A DNA stretch of 64,000 nt from Paraglaciecola algarum (GCF_021532655.1 NZ_JAKGAS010000008.1:226861-290860), one strand, 5' to 3'. Positions 19,089 to 28,514 are shown, counted from the stretch's first letter. Notes: generated by a model from the letters alone, not told the origin. Program-made: numbers and translations.

Positions 19089-22000
19089 TTAGAATCTGTA
19101 TTTAACGCCTAACCTAACTTGCCATAGTGACTGAGTTTGGAACGGAGATTGACTAGCTGCACTAGTATCAATTTCGTTATAGGTGTAGGTACCATCATCT
19201 TCAATATCCGCATCAATTACAGCAGCTGAATTGAATGGACCTTGATTGGTTACACCCCAATCATCATTTAGTAAATTACCTAAGTTCTTAACCACTAAGA
19301 ACACATTACCACTGTGACCTTTAATAAAACCAGGAATTTCTTGGTCAATTCTAAAGTCAACCCGAGTACTCCAGTCTGACTCTAGTGAATTACGGCTAAG
19401 AATTGACCCTCTTTCACCTTCTAAACCAAAGTCTGCTACGAACTGGTCAAAGTCAGCCTGGACAGCATCAGATGCAAATTTAACAGCCGAACCATACTCT
19501 TCTACAGTTGGAATATAAACTAACTGTCTAAATGCATTAGTATCTTCGTTAATTCTCAAGTTTTGGTATGTTAATGAGTAGGGGCGACCTTTCTTGCGAC
19601 TCCCAAATAAAGAGAATGTTGTGTCATAACCGCTCATAAATTCTGCTGAATAACGTAAGTTAAAAGTAAAGTTATGAGGAACTTCGTAGTTTGAAGTTGC
19701 AATACCAGGATTTAATGGATCAGATACAGATACATTACTGTAGTTAGAAAATGATACCGCGCTTGTCATTGGATTATATTCGGTAGATTCGTTAAAAGCA
19801 TAACCTACAAATACATCTAGCCCATTATCATATTCTTTGTTCATCGCAAAAGAGATAGTAGTTGAATCACCATCTTCTGGGGCGTTAGTTAAGATAAAAT
19901 CGTTCTTCAAGAAATTTCGACGAGTAGTATTTCCATCGCCGTCAGTAACAGTTAATTTTTCATATACTGGACGACCATCTACCAGAGTCCCATCTTGTTC
20001 TATAGAACCATCAATGATGGTGGCTGAATCCTGTTTCTTTGTATAAAGGAAATCAGCTTGGAAAATATAGTCATCATCAGTTGCGTAAGTTAAGCCTAAG
20101 TTATATTTCCATTCTGTAGGCAGCTTAAAGTCATCAGCAATTGCATTTGTACTTGGTTCTGCACCAAATGCAGGGTTATTATCAGCAACTTCTTGCACTT
20201 GCTCATTTAGTGGATTGTATATGGCTCGGCCATCACCAGAAATAAGACCTGGAAGCGGCGTTCCATCTGCAGCCAAGATTTGCACATCACGGCGAAGTGT
20301 ATCGATGTTAGTTATACCATCATTTGAAAACGAATTAGACAACCAAACATTTGGATTACCACCTTGGTACAAGCCAACTCCACCACGTAATTCAAAAGAA
20401 TCACTCATTGCATAGTTGAACCCAACGCGCGGCTGTAAAACTCCCTCTCCATCAAAGGTGTTTTGGTTAGAGTAGCCATATCTATCTTCAAATTCTTGAT
20501 TGTAGTTAGGCTTGTCACTGCTTGTAATCCAATCATAACGTAAACCAAATTGTAATGTTAAATCATCCAATGACCATTCATCTTGAACATACAAAGCGTG
20601 GGTTGCGTATGAAAAAGAAGCGGCAGCATCATCTGGGTTATTTGTACCGGCAGAGTTATTGTAATAAATATCATCTACAATACCTGATTCGAAATCATCT
20701 AAGCCAGAAGTTCCGTCACTACTGTTTCTGGTTCTATCTCCACCAAAACGATATTCACCTATGGTATGTTGCATGAATAGGTTGAAAACACTAAGACTTT
20801 CGTATTCATAACCACCAGTAATGGTATGGTCGTCTAAATAATAAGTACCAGCTACTTTTAAAGTAGTGCTATCCCAATCTAAATCATTAGACTGACGAGA
20901 GTCGTCTGGACCAAGATAAATAGTTCCGAAACCGTCTAACGAACCAATTTGTACTTCAGCAAAACCGCTAGCTTCATCAACAGACTGCTGTAAGTTATCT
21001 AGTTTAGTGTGGCCGATTCTTACTTCTGTCGAGAAATCATCTGTCCAGTCTGAATACAAAGAAGCAACAACTGCATCTAACGTAGCGCCTTTCTTATAGA
21101 AATGATTAGACAATGTTACGCGCGAACTAGACTCATCTGATTGATCAATTAAAAATCCATCGTTGTAATTATATACTAAAGCAGCACGATGCGAATCATT
21201 GATATTCCAATCAAGTTTCACCAATAACTTTTCGTCTTCAACTGGGGCTGAAGTAGGCAAGCCTCCGGCATCATATCCGTATACATCATTTGCTATTTGG
21301 ATTGCACGGTTAACTTCGTCCATGCTTACAGCGCCATTATTTAGAGCCTCATAGGTGAAGATTTGAGCTCCTTCCAATTTTTCGTAAGCTGCAAAAACAA
21401 ATAACTTATCTTTAATTAATGGAGCACCAATATTAAAGCCATAACGCTTAACGTCGAAGTCACCAAGATCAACTTTTTCGCCGGCAATTTCATCACCTTG
21501 CAGAGCATCACTAGTATAATCAAAGAAGACACCACCATGAACTTCATTTGTACCAGACTTAGTTACTGCATTGATATTACAACCAGTGAAACCACCGTAT
21601 TGAACATCAAAAGGGGCTATTTCAACGGCAACTTGATCAATAGCGTCAAAAGAAAATGGCATTCTTATAGTTGGGTAGCCATTAAAATTAAGACCAAAAC
21701 TGTCGTTCATTCGAACACCGTCAACGGTTAATGAACTGAATCTTGGGTTATTACCACCGCAGATGATCGCTTCATCACCATTTGCTTCTGCAATACTTAT
21801 ACGCGGGTCGATTCTGACTAAATCTTTAATATCACGATCAGCTGTTGCCGCTTGTTGTAAATCAGTAATATCAAACGTTGAACCCGGACTAGTTGTTCCG
21901 AATTCAACCGACCCCATTGCAGAACCTACGACAGAGATTCTTTCAACGTCGTCATTTGAGAGGGTAAGATTTAACGAAGGAACTTCTCCCAACTGTAAAA

Positions 22001-22298
22001 ACACATCATCTACAACTTTATCTGCAAATTGATTTGAATCGAAAGAAATAGAGTAAGGCCCCCCTACACGAAGCCCTTTGGCTGAAAATTGCCCCGCTCC
22101 ATTTACAGTTGTTGTCTTAGTCGAACCAGAAGGAACGTGAGTAATTGTAACCTTAGTTCCTGCGGCTGGATTACCTTGTGGACCTGTTATAGTACCGGTA
22201 ATACTTGAAGATGTTTCTTGCGCCATTGCAGCAGACGACAGTCCTACTGACAGAGCGACAGCCATCGCTATGCGATTCAGCTTATTATTTTTTAACAT
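19089..22298 (-). CDS. TonB-dependent receptor, Oar-type, with N-terminal carboxypeptidase-regulatory-like domain
   Basis: A 1069-residue outer-membrane receptor starting at the ATG at 22298 (AGGAAT upstream; the longer frame lacks a ribosome site and hides the signal peptide). Order: signal peptide ending AAMA-QE; a carboxypeptidase-regulatory-like Ig domain (about 28-110, ITGTITGPQGNPAAGTKV); plug (about 125-230, with CGGNNPRFSSLTVDG); a 22-strand-type barrel ending LWQVRLGVKYRF, with the terminal aromatic typical of outer-membrane barrels. It resembles Oar-type receptors of marine gammaproteobacteria. The substrate is not determinable; a Pho-box-like site upstream and the nearby secreted phosphatase-family gene suggest a phosphorus-containing ligand (inference). 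Confidence 0.92.
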   Translation of the reverse strand: MLKNNKLNRIAMAVALSVGLSSAAMAQETSSSITGTITGPQGNPAAGTKVTITHVPSGSTKTTTVNGAGQFSAKGLRVGGPYSISFDSNQFADKVVDDVFLQLGEVPSLNLTLSNDDVERISVVGSAMGSVEFGTTSPGSTFDITDLQQAATADRDIKDLVRIDPRISIAEANGDEAIICGGNNPRFSSLTVDGVRMNDSFGLNFNGYPTIRMPFSFDAIDQVAVEIAPFDVQYGGFTGCNINAVTKSGTNEVHGGVFFDYTSDALQGDEIAGEKVDLGDFDVKRYGFNIGAPLIKDKLFVFAAYEKLEGAQIFTYEALNNGAVSMDEVNRAIQIANDVYGYDAGGLPTSAPVEDEKLLVKLDWNINDSHRAALVYNYNDGFLIDQSDESSSRVTLSNHFYKKGATLDAVVASLYSDWTDDFSTEVRIGHTKLDNLQQSVDEASGFAEVQIGSLDGFGTIYLGPDDSRQSNDLDWDSTTLKVAGTYYLDDHTITGGYEYESLSVFNLFMQHTIGEYRFGGDRTRNSSDGTSGLDDFESGIVDDIYYNNSAGTNNPDDAAASFSYATHALYVQDEWSLDDLTLQFGLRYDWITSSDKPNYNQEFEDRYGYSNQNTFDGEGVLQPRVGFNYAMSDSFELRGGVGLYQGGNPNVWLSNSFSNDGITNIDTLRRDVQILAADGTPLPGLISGDGRAIYNPLNEQVQEVADNNPAFGAEPSTNAIADDFKLPTEWKYNLGLTYATDDDYIFQADFLYTKKQDSATIIDGSIEQDGTLVDGRPVYEKLTVTDGDGNTTRRNFLKNDFILTNAPEDGDSTTISFAMNKEYDNGLDVFVGYAFNESTEYNPMTSAVSFSNYSNVSVSDPLNPGIATSNYEVPHNFTFNLRYSAEFMSGYDTTFSLFGSRKKGRPYSLTYQNLRINEDTNAFRQLVYIPTVEEYGSAVKFASDAVQADFDQFVADFGLEGERGSILSRNSLESDWSTRVDFRIDQEIPGFIKGHSGNVFLVVKNLGNLLNDDWGVTNQGPFNSAAVIDADIEDDGTYTYNEIDTSAASQSPFQTQSLWQVRLGVKYRF

Positions 22299-22430
22299 AT
22301 ATTCATTCCTATTTTTAGTGTGTTCTTTAACATTCCATGAGCATATATACCTACCCAACGGAGGACATGAGCGACGGTCGTTATAATACGACTTCTAAAT
22401 TTAAAACGGCCTGAGTGTAACAGATAGATT

Positions 22431-22448
22431 ATGACACTTTTATTACAG
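22431..22448 (-). promoter_or_regulatory. candidate Pho box and promoter of the receptor gene
   Basis: The 342-base gap between the receptor gene and udk holds, on the minus strand, CTGTAAT-AAAA-GTGTCAT, matching 12 of 14 fixed bases of the PhoB box (two CTGTCAT units, 4-base spacer). A -10-like TTACACT follows about 10 bases later, the spacing expected when a Pho box replaces the -35. It lies about 130-150 bases before the receptor start. A 12/14 match is expected a few times by chance in 64 kb of AT-rich DNA, so position and context carry much of the case. Confidence 0.45.
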
Positions 22449-22640
22449 TCACAAGAGTGTTTGACAAATTTCATCAAACTGTCGCATTTCTCCGTTGTTA
22501 ACCCGCAAGATAGCAACATTTATTAACAATCTAGTTACAAAGCTGACCAAATAGTCTGGCATAAAACTATATGCAGCACTGACATTTATGTCGTACACTG
22601 GTATCTTCTTATTCATTATTTAGTTATCAATCGGAATGGT

Positions 22641-23264
22641 ATGTCTACTCCACTCATAATTGCCATATCGGGAGCATCAGGTTCTGGTAAATCACTTTTT
22701 ACCGAAAACTTACTAAAAGAGTTTTCAGAAGAAGGCAAAACTGTACAGATCCTCCGCGAAGATCATTATTATCGTGCGCAAGATCACATGCCTTTGCCTG
22801 AGCGTGAAAAAACTAATTACGACCACCCAAAAGCATTCGAACACACTTTACTAGTGGAACACTTACAAGCCTTAAAAAACTGGCAATCAATTGAGTACCC
22901 TCATTATTGCTACAAGACCCATACTCGTTTAGCGCAAACTGAAACACTAATTTCAGCGCCAGTGATAATTATTGAAGGCATAATGTTGCTCGCCAATGAA
23001 GCCTTACAACATATGTTTGATATCAAAATATTTGTCGATACACCGCTAGACATATGTTTGTTACGCAGAATGAAACGCGACATTGCCGAAAGAGGCCGTA
23101 CTTTAGAGTCAGTGGCAAATCAATATGAATCAACAGTTAAACCTATGTATCATCAATTTATAGCACCCAGCCGATTTACCGCCGACGTAATTGTGACTCA
23201 AGGTGGTGAAAATAAAATTGCTTTGGATGTCATTAAGTCACATATTCAGCAAAGTTTGATATAA
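22641..23264 (+). CDS. udk: uridine kinase
   Basis: A 207-residue P-loop kinase that phosphorylates uridine or cytidine in pyrimidine salvage. The Walker A motif GASGSGKS is at 11-18; REDHYYR and NYDHPKAF are the substrate-binding stretches of the uridine kinase/phosphoribulokinase family; IIIEGIMLL and the arginine-rich lid LLRRMKRDIAERGR follow. Length matches E. coli Udk (about 213). A nucleoside transporter gene starts 52 bases downstream on the same strand, so salvage and uptake are probably co-expressed. Confidence 0.93.
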   Translation: MSTPLIIAISGASGSGKSLFTENLLKEFSEEGKTVQILREDHYYRAQDHMPLPEREKTNYDHPKAFEHTLLVEHLQALKNWQSIEYPHYCYKTHTRLAQTETLISAPVIIIEGIMLLANEALQHMFDIKIFVDTPLDICLLRRMKRDIAERGRTLESVANQYESTVKPMYHQFIAPSRFTADVIVTQGGENKIALDVIKSHIQQSLI

Positions 23265-23316
23265 ATCTAAGCACAATAATAATTAGTATTAATAATGATA
23301 ATAAAAAGGAAACTAT

Positions 23317-24525
23317 ATGGTTAGTTTGATTGGTGTTGTATTGATGTTAGTCATTGCCTATGCAGCATCTGCACACCGCAAAGCAATAAACTGGCGAACC
23401 GTTGGTGGTGCTTTTGCAGTGCAAGCGTCAATCGGCGCATTAGTGTTATATTTCCCTCCGGGTATTCAATTTTTATTAGCCCTAACTGGCTACGTAGAAA
23501 ATATTATTGGCTACAGCCAAGATGGGATTAATTTCATTTTTGGTGATTTGGGTAATAAGTCTATTGGTTTTATTTTTGCCTTCAATGTGTTGCCTGTAAT
23601 TATTTTCTTCTCCTCTTTGATTACTGTTTTATATCACTTAAAAATCATGGATGTGGTTATTCGAGTGATAGGTGGTTTTTTACAAAAAGTGTTAAAAACC
23701 AGTCGTCCAGAATCCATGTCTGCTGCGGCTAATATATTTGTTGGTCAAACTGAAGCCCCTTTGGTGATTAAACCTTTTATTCCAAACCTAACTCGCTCTG
23801 AATTATTTGCCGTTATGGTAGGGGGGTTAGCTTCTATTGCCGGCTCAGTGATGGCTGGATATGCGGGTATGGGCGTTGAAATAAAATATCTGTTAGCCGC
23901 TAGTTTTATGGCCGCTCCAGGCGGGCTATTAATGGCTAAGATGATTATTCCAGAAACCGAAGAGTACAAAAATGAACTATCTGATGAAGCCATCAAAGAA
24001 AATCAATATGCCAACATATTTGATGCCGCCGCTAGTGGCGCAGCTTCAGGCTTAAAATTAGCCGTTAATGTAGGTGCCATGTTGCTTGCTTTTATTGGTT
24101 TAATTGCTTTATTAAACGGTCTAATTGGCTGGGCCGGTGGATTATTTGGTACTGAAAATTTAAGTTTCGAAGTCATTCTAGGTTACGTTTTCCAACCCAT
24201 TGCTTGGACCTTGGGCGTACCTTGGTCTGAAGCCAATATTGCCGGTAGTTTCATTGGCCAAAAAATGGTGGTGAACGAGTTTGTTGCTTATTTAGATTTT
24301 TTACAACACCAAGCGGATATTTCACCTCATAGCCAAGCTATTATTATTTTTTCTTTATGTGGCTTTGCCAACTTTTCATCTATTGCTATTTTAATGGGTG
24401 GTATTGGGGCCTTAGCGCCCAATAGACGTAAAGAAATTGCCCAACTTGGGCTCAAAACAGTTTTAGCGGCTACTTTAGCCAACTTGATGAGCGCGGCTTT
24501 AGCCGGGTTTTACCTTAGCCTCTAA
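23317..24525 (+). CDS. nupC: concentrative nucleoside transporter, NupC/CNT family
   Basis: A 402-residue inner-membrane protein with about ten hydrophobic segments. Signature stretches of the CNT family are present: GQTEAPLVIKPF, the EFVAYLDF segment and CGFANFSSIAI. These proteins import nucleosides with H+ or Na+. AAAAGGAAAC precedes the ATG. It lies between udk and a 2-oxoglutarate oxygenase gene, 21 bases from the latter, in what looks like one transcript for nucleoside use. The exact nucleoside preference cannot be read from the sequence. Confidence 0.93.
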   Translation: MVSLIGVVLMLVIAYAASAHRKAINWRTVGGAFAVQASIGALVLYFPPGIQFLLALTGYVENIIGYSQDGINFIFGDLGNKSIGFIFAFNVLPVIIFFSSLITVLYHLKIMDVVIRVIGGFLQKVLKTSRPESMSAAANIFVGQTEAPLVIKPFIPNLTRSELFAVMVGGLASIAGSVMAGYAGMGVEIKYLLAASFMAAPGGLLMAKMIIPETEEYKNELSDEAIKENQYANIFDAAASGAASGLKLAVNVGAMLLAFIGLIALLNGLIGWAGGLFGTENLSFEVILGYVFQPIAWTLGVPWSEANIAGSFIGQKMVVNEFVAYLDFLQHQADISPHSQAIIIFSLCGFANFSSIAILMGGIGALAPNRRKEIAQLGLKTVLAATLANLMSAALAGFYLSL

Positions 24526-24546
24526 AAGCCAAATAAAAGGTTACTT

Positions 24547-25383
24547 ATGGAATTAATTGCAGTCGATTACCAAGCGCCCAACGCAGACAAACTATTTGTT
24601 GAGTCTTTACGTACCACAGGTTTTGGGGTGTTAAAAAATCATCCCATTGACCAACAAAGAGTGCGCAGTATTTATCAAAACTGGCAGGCATTTTTTAATA
24701 GTTCAGACAAAGAAAACTTTGCTTATAGCAAAGAAAATCACGATGGTTTTTTTTCAACTTCAGTATCTGAAACTGCTAAAGGTTTTAAAAAGAAAGATAT
24801 CAAAGAGTACTACCATTATTACCCTTGGGGCCGTTGTCCTGAGTCTTTGAAACAAGAAATATCAGACTACTATCGCGATACTAATGCATTAGCCTCTGAG
24901 TTATTAACTTGGGTAGAGAAACATTCACCTGCAGAAGTATCGGCAAAATATTCACAGCAGTTGTCGAGTATGGTCACCAATAGTGAGCAGACTTTACTAC
25001 GAATTTTACATTACCCTCCGTTAGATGGGTCAGAGGAGCCCGATGCCATTCGAGCGGCGGCACATGAAGACATTAACTTATTAACTATTTTACCGGCAGC
25101 TAATGAGCCTGGCTTGCAGGTAAAAGGAGTGGCTGATAGTTGGATTGATGTACCTTGTGACTTTGGTAATTTAATTGTCAATATTGGAGATATGTTACAA
25201 GAAGCCTCTGGCGGATACTTTCCTTCAACCACTCATAGAGTGATTAATCCTGAAGGCAGTGATCAAACTAAATCTAGAATTTCACTACCGTTATTTTTAC
25301 ACCCTAATCCAGAAGTGGTGCTGTCTGAACGACATACAGCAAAAAGTTATTTAAAAGAACGTTTGGATGAATTAGGGGTTTAA
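24547..25383 (+). CDS. 2-oxoglutarate/Fe(II) oxygenase, isopenicillin N synthase-like
   Basis: A 278-residue cytoplasmic oxygenase of the isopenicillin N synthase-like group. The iron facial triad is His173 and Asp175 (AAHEDINLLT) with His230 (STTHRV), and Arg244/Ser246 (SRIS) bind the 2-oxoglutarate carboxylate. It is intact. Its gene starts 21 bases after nupC, with AAAAGG before the ATG, and follows udk. Enzymes of this family in fungi hydroxylate thymine or pyrimidine deoxyribonucleosides, so a pyrimidine or nucleoside substrate is a reasonable hypothesis here, but it rests only on gene context. Confidence 0.88.
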   Translation: MELIAVDYQAPNADKLFVESLRTTGFGVLKNHPIDQQRVRSIYQNWQAFFNSSDKENFAYSKENHDGFFSTSVSETAKGFKKKDIKEYYHYYPWGRCPESLKQEISDYYRDTNALASELLTWVEKHSPAEVSAKYSQQLSSMVTNSEQTLLRILHYPPLDGSEEPDAIRAAAHEDINLLTILPAANEPGLQVKGVADSWIDVPCDFGNLIVNIGDMLQEASGGYFPSTTHRVINPEGSDQTKSRISLPLFLHPNPEVVLSERHTAKSYLKERLDELGV

Positions 25384-25414
25384 CAGGGCTGATATCATTT
25401 TAGATAAGTATTTA

Positions 25415-25436
25415 TGCCCCATAGATTTATGGGGCA
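25415..25436. terminator. hairpin between convergent genes
   Basis: Perfect 9-bp stem TGCCCCATA/TATGGGGCA with a GATT loop between the oxygenase gene and the convergent TPR lipoprotein gene. The flanks lack a long T tract, so termination strength is uncertain. Confidence 0.55.
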
Positions 25437-25455
25437 CGATTAATAAATTCGTAAA

Positions 25456-26631
25456 TTATAACTCACTCAAAAGACTTAATTTATTTTGATAAGTTTCCTC
25501 CCAATGTTTACTGCTCGCGGTATTTCTAGCTTGCTTTAAATAACGTTCACTTTGTTGTAACTCACCAATTTCAAGATACACACGAGCTAAGCCATAGTAA
25601 GTTTCATGTTTATGCCTATCTAAAGATAAAGCTCTCTTAAAGTGAGCTAACGCTTCATCCCAATTTTTTCGCTCTATCTGCTCTTCGCCAAGGTTTAAAT
25701 GATAATAAGGATTGTTTCTACGCTTTCTATTCACTTTGCTAAATATTTCTTGAGCTTGTACTTCTCGGTCAGTAACACTATATAGGTAAGCTAAATTTTC
25801 CCATGCAGTTAATGCCTCTGCATTCAATTGTATTGCATATTGATAAGCCTGCTCAGCTTGAGGGAAATACCCCATATGGCGATACAGAATGCCTAAATTT
25901 ATCCAAGCGGATTCAAAGTTTTTTTTCTTTAAAATAGCCGCTCTAAAATAGCTATACGCATCTATAAAATTACTTTTCATTAAAGCATCAGCGCCTTTAT
26001 TATTGTAAAACATTGCCACTACATCTTGTTTTGACACAATCTTTTTTGGCAGTGAATTACGAGGCACTTGAGGATCAAAATCCACTTGATAACCCGCAGA
26101 GGTAAAAGAAGAGAGTGATTGGCCTACTTTGGGTTTAATACGCAAATTAATATGACCATTTAATAAAGAATAGCCATTACGTCGCGTCCAATATTCAGGG
26201 ATAATGATCTCTTGGAAGTTAACATCAAATCCTGCTTCTTTAGCGAGTGCATACATCATAATAGACATAGATAAACAATTAGCCGCTCTAGTATGAAATG
26301 TTTCGTTTGCCGACGTATTAGCCCCCCCTTGATATAATAAATTCATTTTAGAACGGTCAAATACCGCATAAACGAGCTCTTCCATTTGGGCACTAGGTCT
26401 TTTTTTAGGAGAGAGAGTTTTACGCACAAAGGCTTTAGCAACTTTATCCAAATAGAAAATATCTTGTTCTGATTCAACATAATGTAATTTCTCAGACACA
26501 AACCCCTCATCATAAAGTAGAGGAGTAGAATTGCTGCCAGCTTGTTTTATAGTAGATTGGCAGGCACTAAAAAAAATTATATTAATAATAAAAATCAGAA
26601 GCTTATAAACAATATGTAAATTTTTCATCAT
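25456..26631 (-). CDS. lipoprotein with transglutaminase-like domain and TPR repeats
   Basis: A 391-residue protein. The lipobox FFSAC puts the lipidated cysteine at residue 24. A papain/transglutaminase-like domain follows with a plausible triad: Cys119 (AANCLSMSIMM), His160 (NGHINLRI) and Asp184 or Asp186 (VDFDP). From about residue 210 come four to five TPR units (NNKGADALMKSNFIDAYSYF, AWINLGILYRHMGYFPQAEQ, NPYYHLNLGEEQIERKNWDE). It should sit in the periplasm on a membrane. The domain pairing suggests a peptidase or peptide-bond enzyme with a protein-binding scaffold; no substrate is known. It is a single gene. Confidence 0.75.
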   Translation of the reverse strand: MMKNLHIVYKLLIFIINIIFFSACQSTIKQAGSNSTPLLYDEGFVSEKLHYVESEQDIFYLDKVAKAFVRKTLSPKKRPSAQMEELVYAVFDRSKMNLLYQGGANTSANETFHTRAANCLSMSIMMYALAKEAGFDVNFQEIIIPEYWTRRNGYSLLNGHINLRIKPKVGQSLSSFTSAGYQVDFDPQVPRNSLPKKIVSKQDVVAMFYNNKGADALMKSNFIDAYSYFRAAILKKKNFESAWINLGILYRHMGYFPQAEQAYQYAIQLNAEALTAWENLAYLYSVTDREVQAQEIFSKVNRKRRNNPYYHLNLGEEQIERKNWDEALAHFKRALSLDRHKHETYYGLARVYLEIGELQQSERYLKQARNTASSKHWEETYQNKLSLLSEL

Positions 26632-26823
26632 ATAAGTCCAAATTAATTTACCTATATTAAGGTAAGCCCTAATTGGTCAAATTACGAGAAAAATTAACAT
26701 TTTATTTACATTTATTTCATAAACATTCGTAAACATATGAGATTAGATACCGGCAAACTATTTTATAAAGGCTTCAGACATAATAGACTTGGCCTAAGAC
26801 TTAACTTACAAAAGTATAAATTT

Positions 26824-27534
26824 ATGAAAGTAGCTATTCTCGGTGCTATGGATGAAGAAATAACCCTAATCCGCGACTCTTTGCAAAACTGTCAAGAACA
26901 CAACTATAATCATCTAACTGCATATGTTGGCCTAATTGGTAATGTTCAAGTGTCGCTAGTAAAGTGTGGTATTGGCAAAGTTGCGGCGGCCGTTTCAACA
27001 GTTGCGGTGATCAATCATTTTAATCCGGACTATGTAATTAATACTGGTTCAGCAGGCGGTTTCTTAGCCCATTTGAACATTGGTGACATAGTTATAGGCA
27101 CAAGTTTAAGACATCACGATGCAGACCTGACCCACTTTGGTTATGAATTGGGACAAAATGCCGGTATGCCTGCGGGCTTTTCTGCAGACCAAACCTTGAT
27201 CAATTGTGCTACTAAAGCAATAAACCAATTGCCAGAGATTCAGGTGGAGCAAGGCTTAATTTGCACGGGCGATTCATTTGTAGGTAGTGACGAAGCGGCT
27301 GAAGTAATACGCAAAAACTTTCCATCTGTATGTGCAGTAGAAATGGAAGGTGTAGCCATTGCCCAAACCTGCTTTTTGTTAGAAACCCCATTTTTAGTGA
27401 TCCGTTCTTTATCTGACATTGCTGGAAAAACCTCTACTGTTTCATTTCAAACCTATTTAGAACAAGCCGCTAAAAACTCGGCACAATTAGTGATGCAAAC
27501 CATTGTTGAATTAGCTGAAACCTCTAATGTTTAA
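26824..27534 (+). CDS. mtnN: 5'-methylthioadenosine/S-adenosylhomocysteine nucleosidase
   Basis: A 236-residue nucleosidase that cleaves methylthioadenosine and S-adenosylhomocysteine, serving methionine recycling and autoinducer-2 precursor formation. The start at 26824 gives the standard N-terminus MKVAILGAMDEEI with Glu12; the open frame extends further upstream without family support. NTGSAGG, AVEMEGVAIAQ and SLSDIAG are the phosphate/ribose and catalytic motifs (catalytic Asp in the last). The next gene, a CbiB-like protein, begins 17 bases after its stop, the same order as in Vibrio-type genomes. Confidence 0.96.
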   Translation: MKVAILGAMDEEITLIRDSLQNCQEHNYNHLTAYVGLIGNVQVSLVKCGIGKVAAAVSTVAVINHFNPDYVINTGSAGGFLAHLNIGDIVIGTSLRHHDADLTHFGYELGQNAGMPAGFSADQTLINCATKAINQLPEIQVEQGLICTGDSFVGSDEAAEVIRKNFPSVCAVEMEGVAIAQTCFLLETPFLVIRSLSDIAGKTSTVSFQTYLEQAAKNSAQLVMQTIVELAETSNV

Positions 27535-27551
27535 GTTTTTTTTCTAGCTTA

Positions 27552-28514
27552 ATGGATAAAGTGTTAGCCACAATATTTAGCCAAGAGTTAATCACCTTTT
27601 GGCTATCACTTTTTACGGTTTTAATTGAAAGACATATGCCGTGGCCGGATAAATATCATCCGCTAAGTCTTTGGAAACTTTTTACAATTCGCATGGCGGA
27701 TAAGGTTTTGCCCACCAAAGAGTTTGGCGCAAAACAGCAAAAACTATCCGGTAGCCTTGCGTTTATAGTTTTATTAGTTCCTGTTTGTGTCAGTATTGCT
27801 GTGTTTTTATACATGTCTGTTTATCCGGTCTTTTTTGAAGCCCTGTTATTGCTTATCGCTTTGCGGTACAAAAACACCCAGCTTGTGTGCCACAGATTAT
27901 CCAAACAAATTGCCTTAGATAAAAAGATCTTAGCTAGGCATACTTTACAGCCAATTGTATTAAGAGAAACAAACCAGATGTCTGTGCTTGGCTTAGCTAA
28001 GGCAGCCTGTGAGACATTAATATTGCGATTTAATTATCAATATTGCGGCGTCATGTTTTGGTTTATGCTTACCGGTGGGGTCGGCGCAATCCTCTACCGC
28101 CTTTTATATGAATCTTCTCAGTCTTGGAATATCAAGCTGACACGTTTCAGTAATTTTGGCTTAAGTGTCAAGTTTTTAGTGACTTGCTTGCAGTGGTTAC
28201 CGACCTTATTGAGTGGATTTAGTTTAGCCCTAGCCTCACTTACATTCCGTGGGCTGTTCGCATTAAGTAAAGTAAAAACGCTGCTAGATATTCGTGGCTA
28301 TATATTAAATGTTGGCGGAGCTTGCTTAAATATTGAACTCGCTGGTCCTGCAATTTATCAACAACATAAAATTAGAACCATTAAATGTGGTGGCCACAAA
28401 CAAGTAATATTAGTTGACATAAAACGTGTACAAAACTTAGTTAACTTGGCTATATATTTATGGCTAGCGGTTAGTTTTTTAATATACGCATTACTTTATG
28501 CTGCGGCTCAATAG
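27552..28514 (+). CDS. cbiB: CobD/CbiB family membrane protein
   Basis: A 320-residue inner-membrane protein with four to five hydrophobic segments, resembling the CobD/CbiB family (adenosylcobinamide-phosphate synthase, which attaches the aminopropanol arm in cobalamin assembly). Family-like stretches are the N-terminal SLFTVLIERHMPWPDKYHP, the central GLAKAACETLILRFNY and the GGVGAILYRLLYE segment, together with CGGHKQV near the C-terminus. It follows mtnN by 17 bases. No other cobalamin gene is in the window, so a salvage role or a divergent function is possible; the family assignment is firmer than the enzymatic one. Confidence 0.7.
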   Translation: MDKVLATIFSQELITFWLSLFTVLIERHMPWPDKYHPLSLWKLFTIRMADKVLPTKEFGAKQQKLSGSLAFIVLLVPVCVSIAVFLYMSVYPVFFEALLLLIALRYKNTQLVCHRLSKQIALDKKILARHTLQPIVLRETNQMSVLGLAKAACETLILRFNYQYCGVMFWFMLTGGVGAILYRLLYESSQSWNIKLTRFSNFGLSVKFLVTCLQWLPTLLSGFSLALASLTFRGLFALSKVKTLLDIRGYILNVGGACLNIELAGPAIYQQHKIRTIKCGGHKQVILVDIKRVQNLVNLAIYLWLAVSFLIYALLYAAAQ

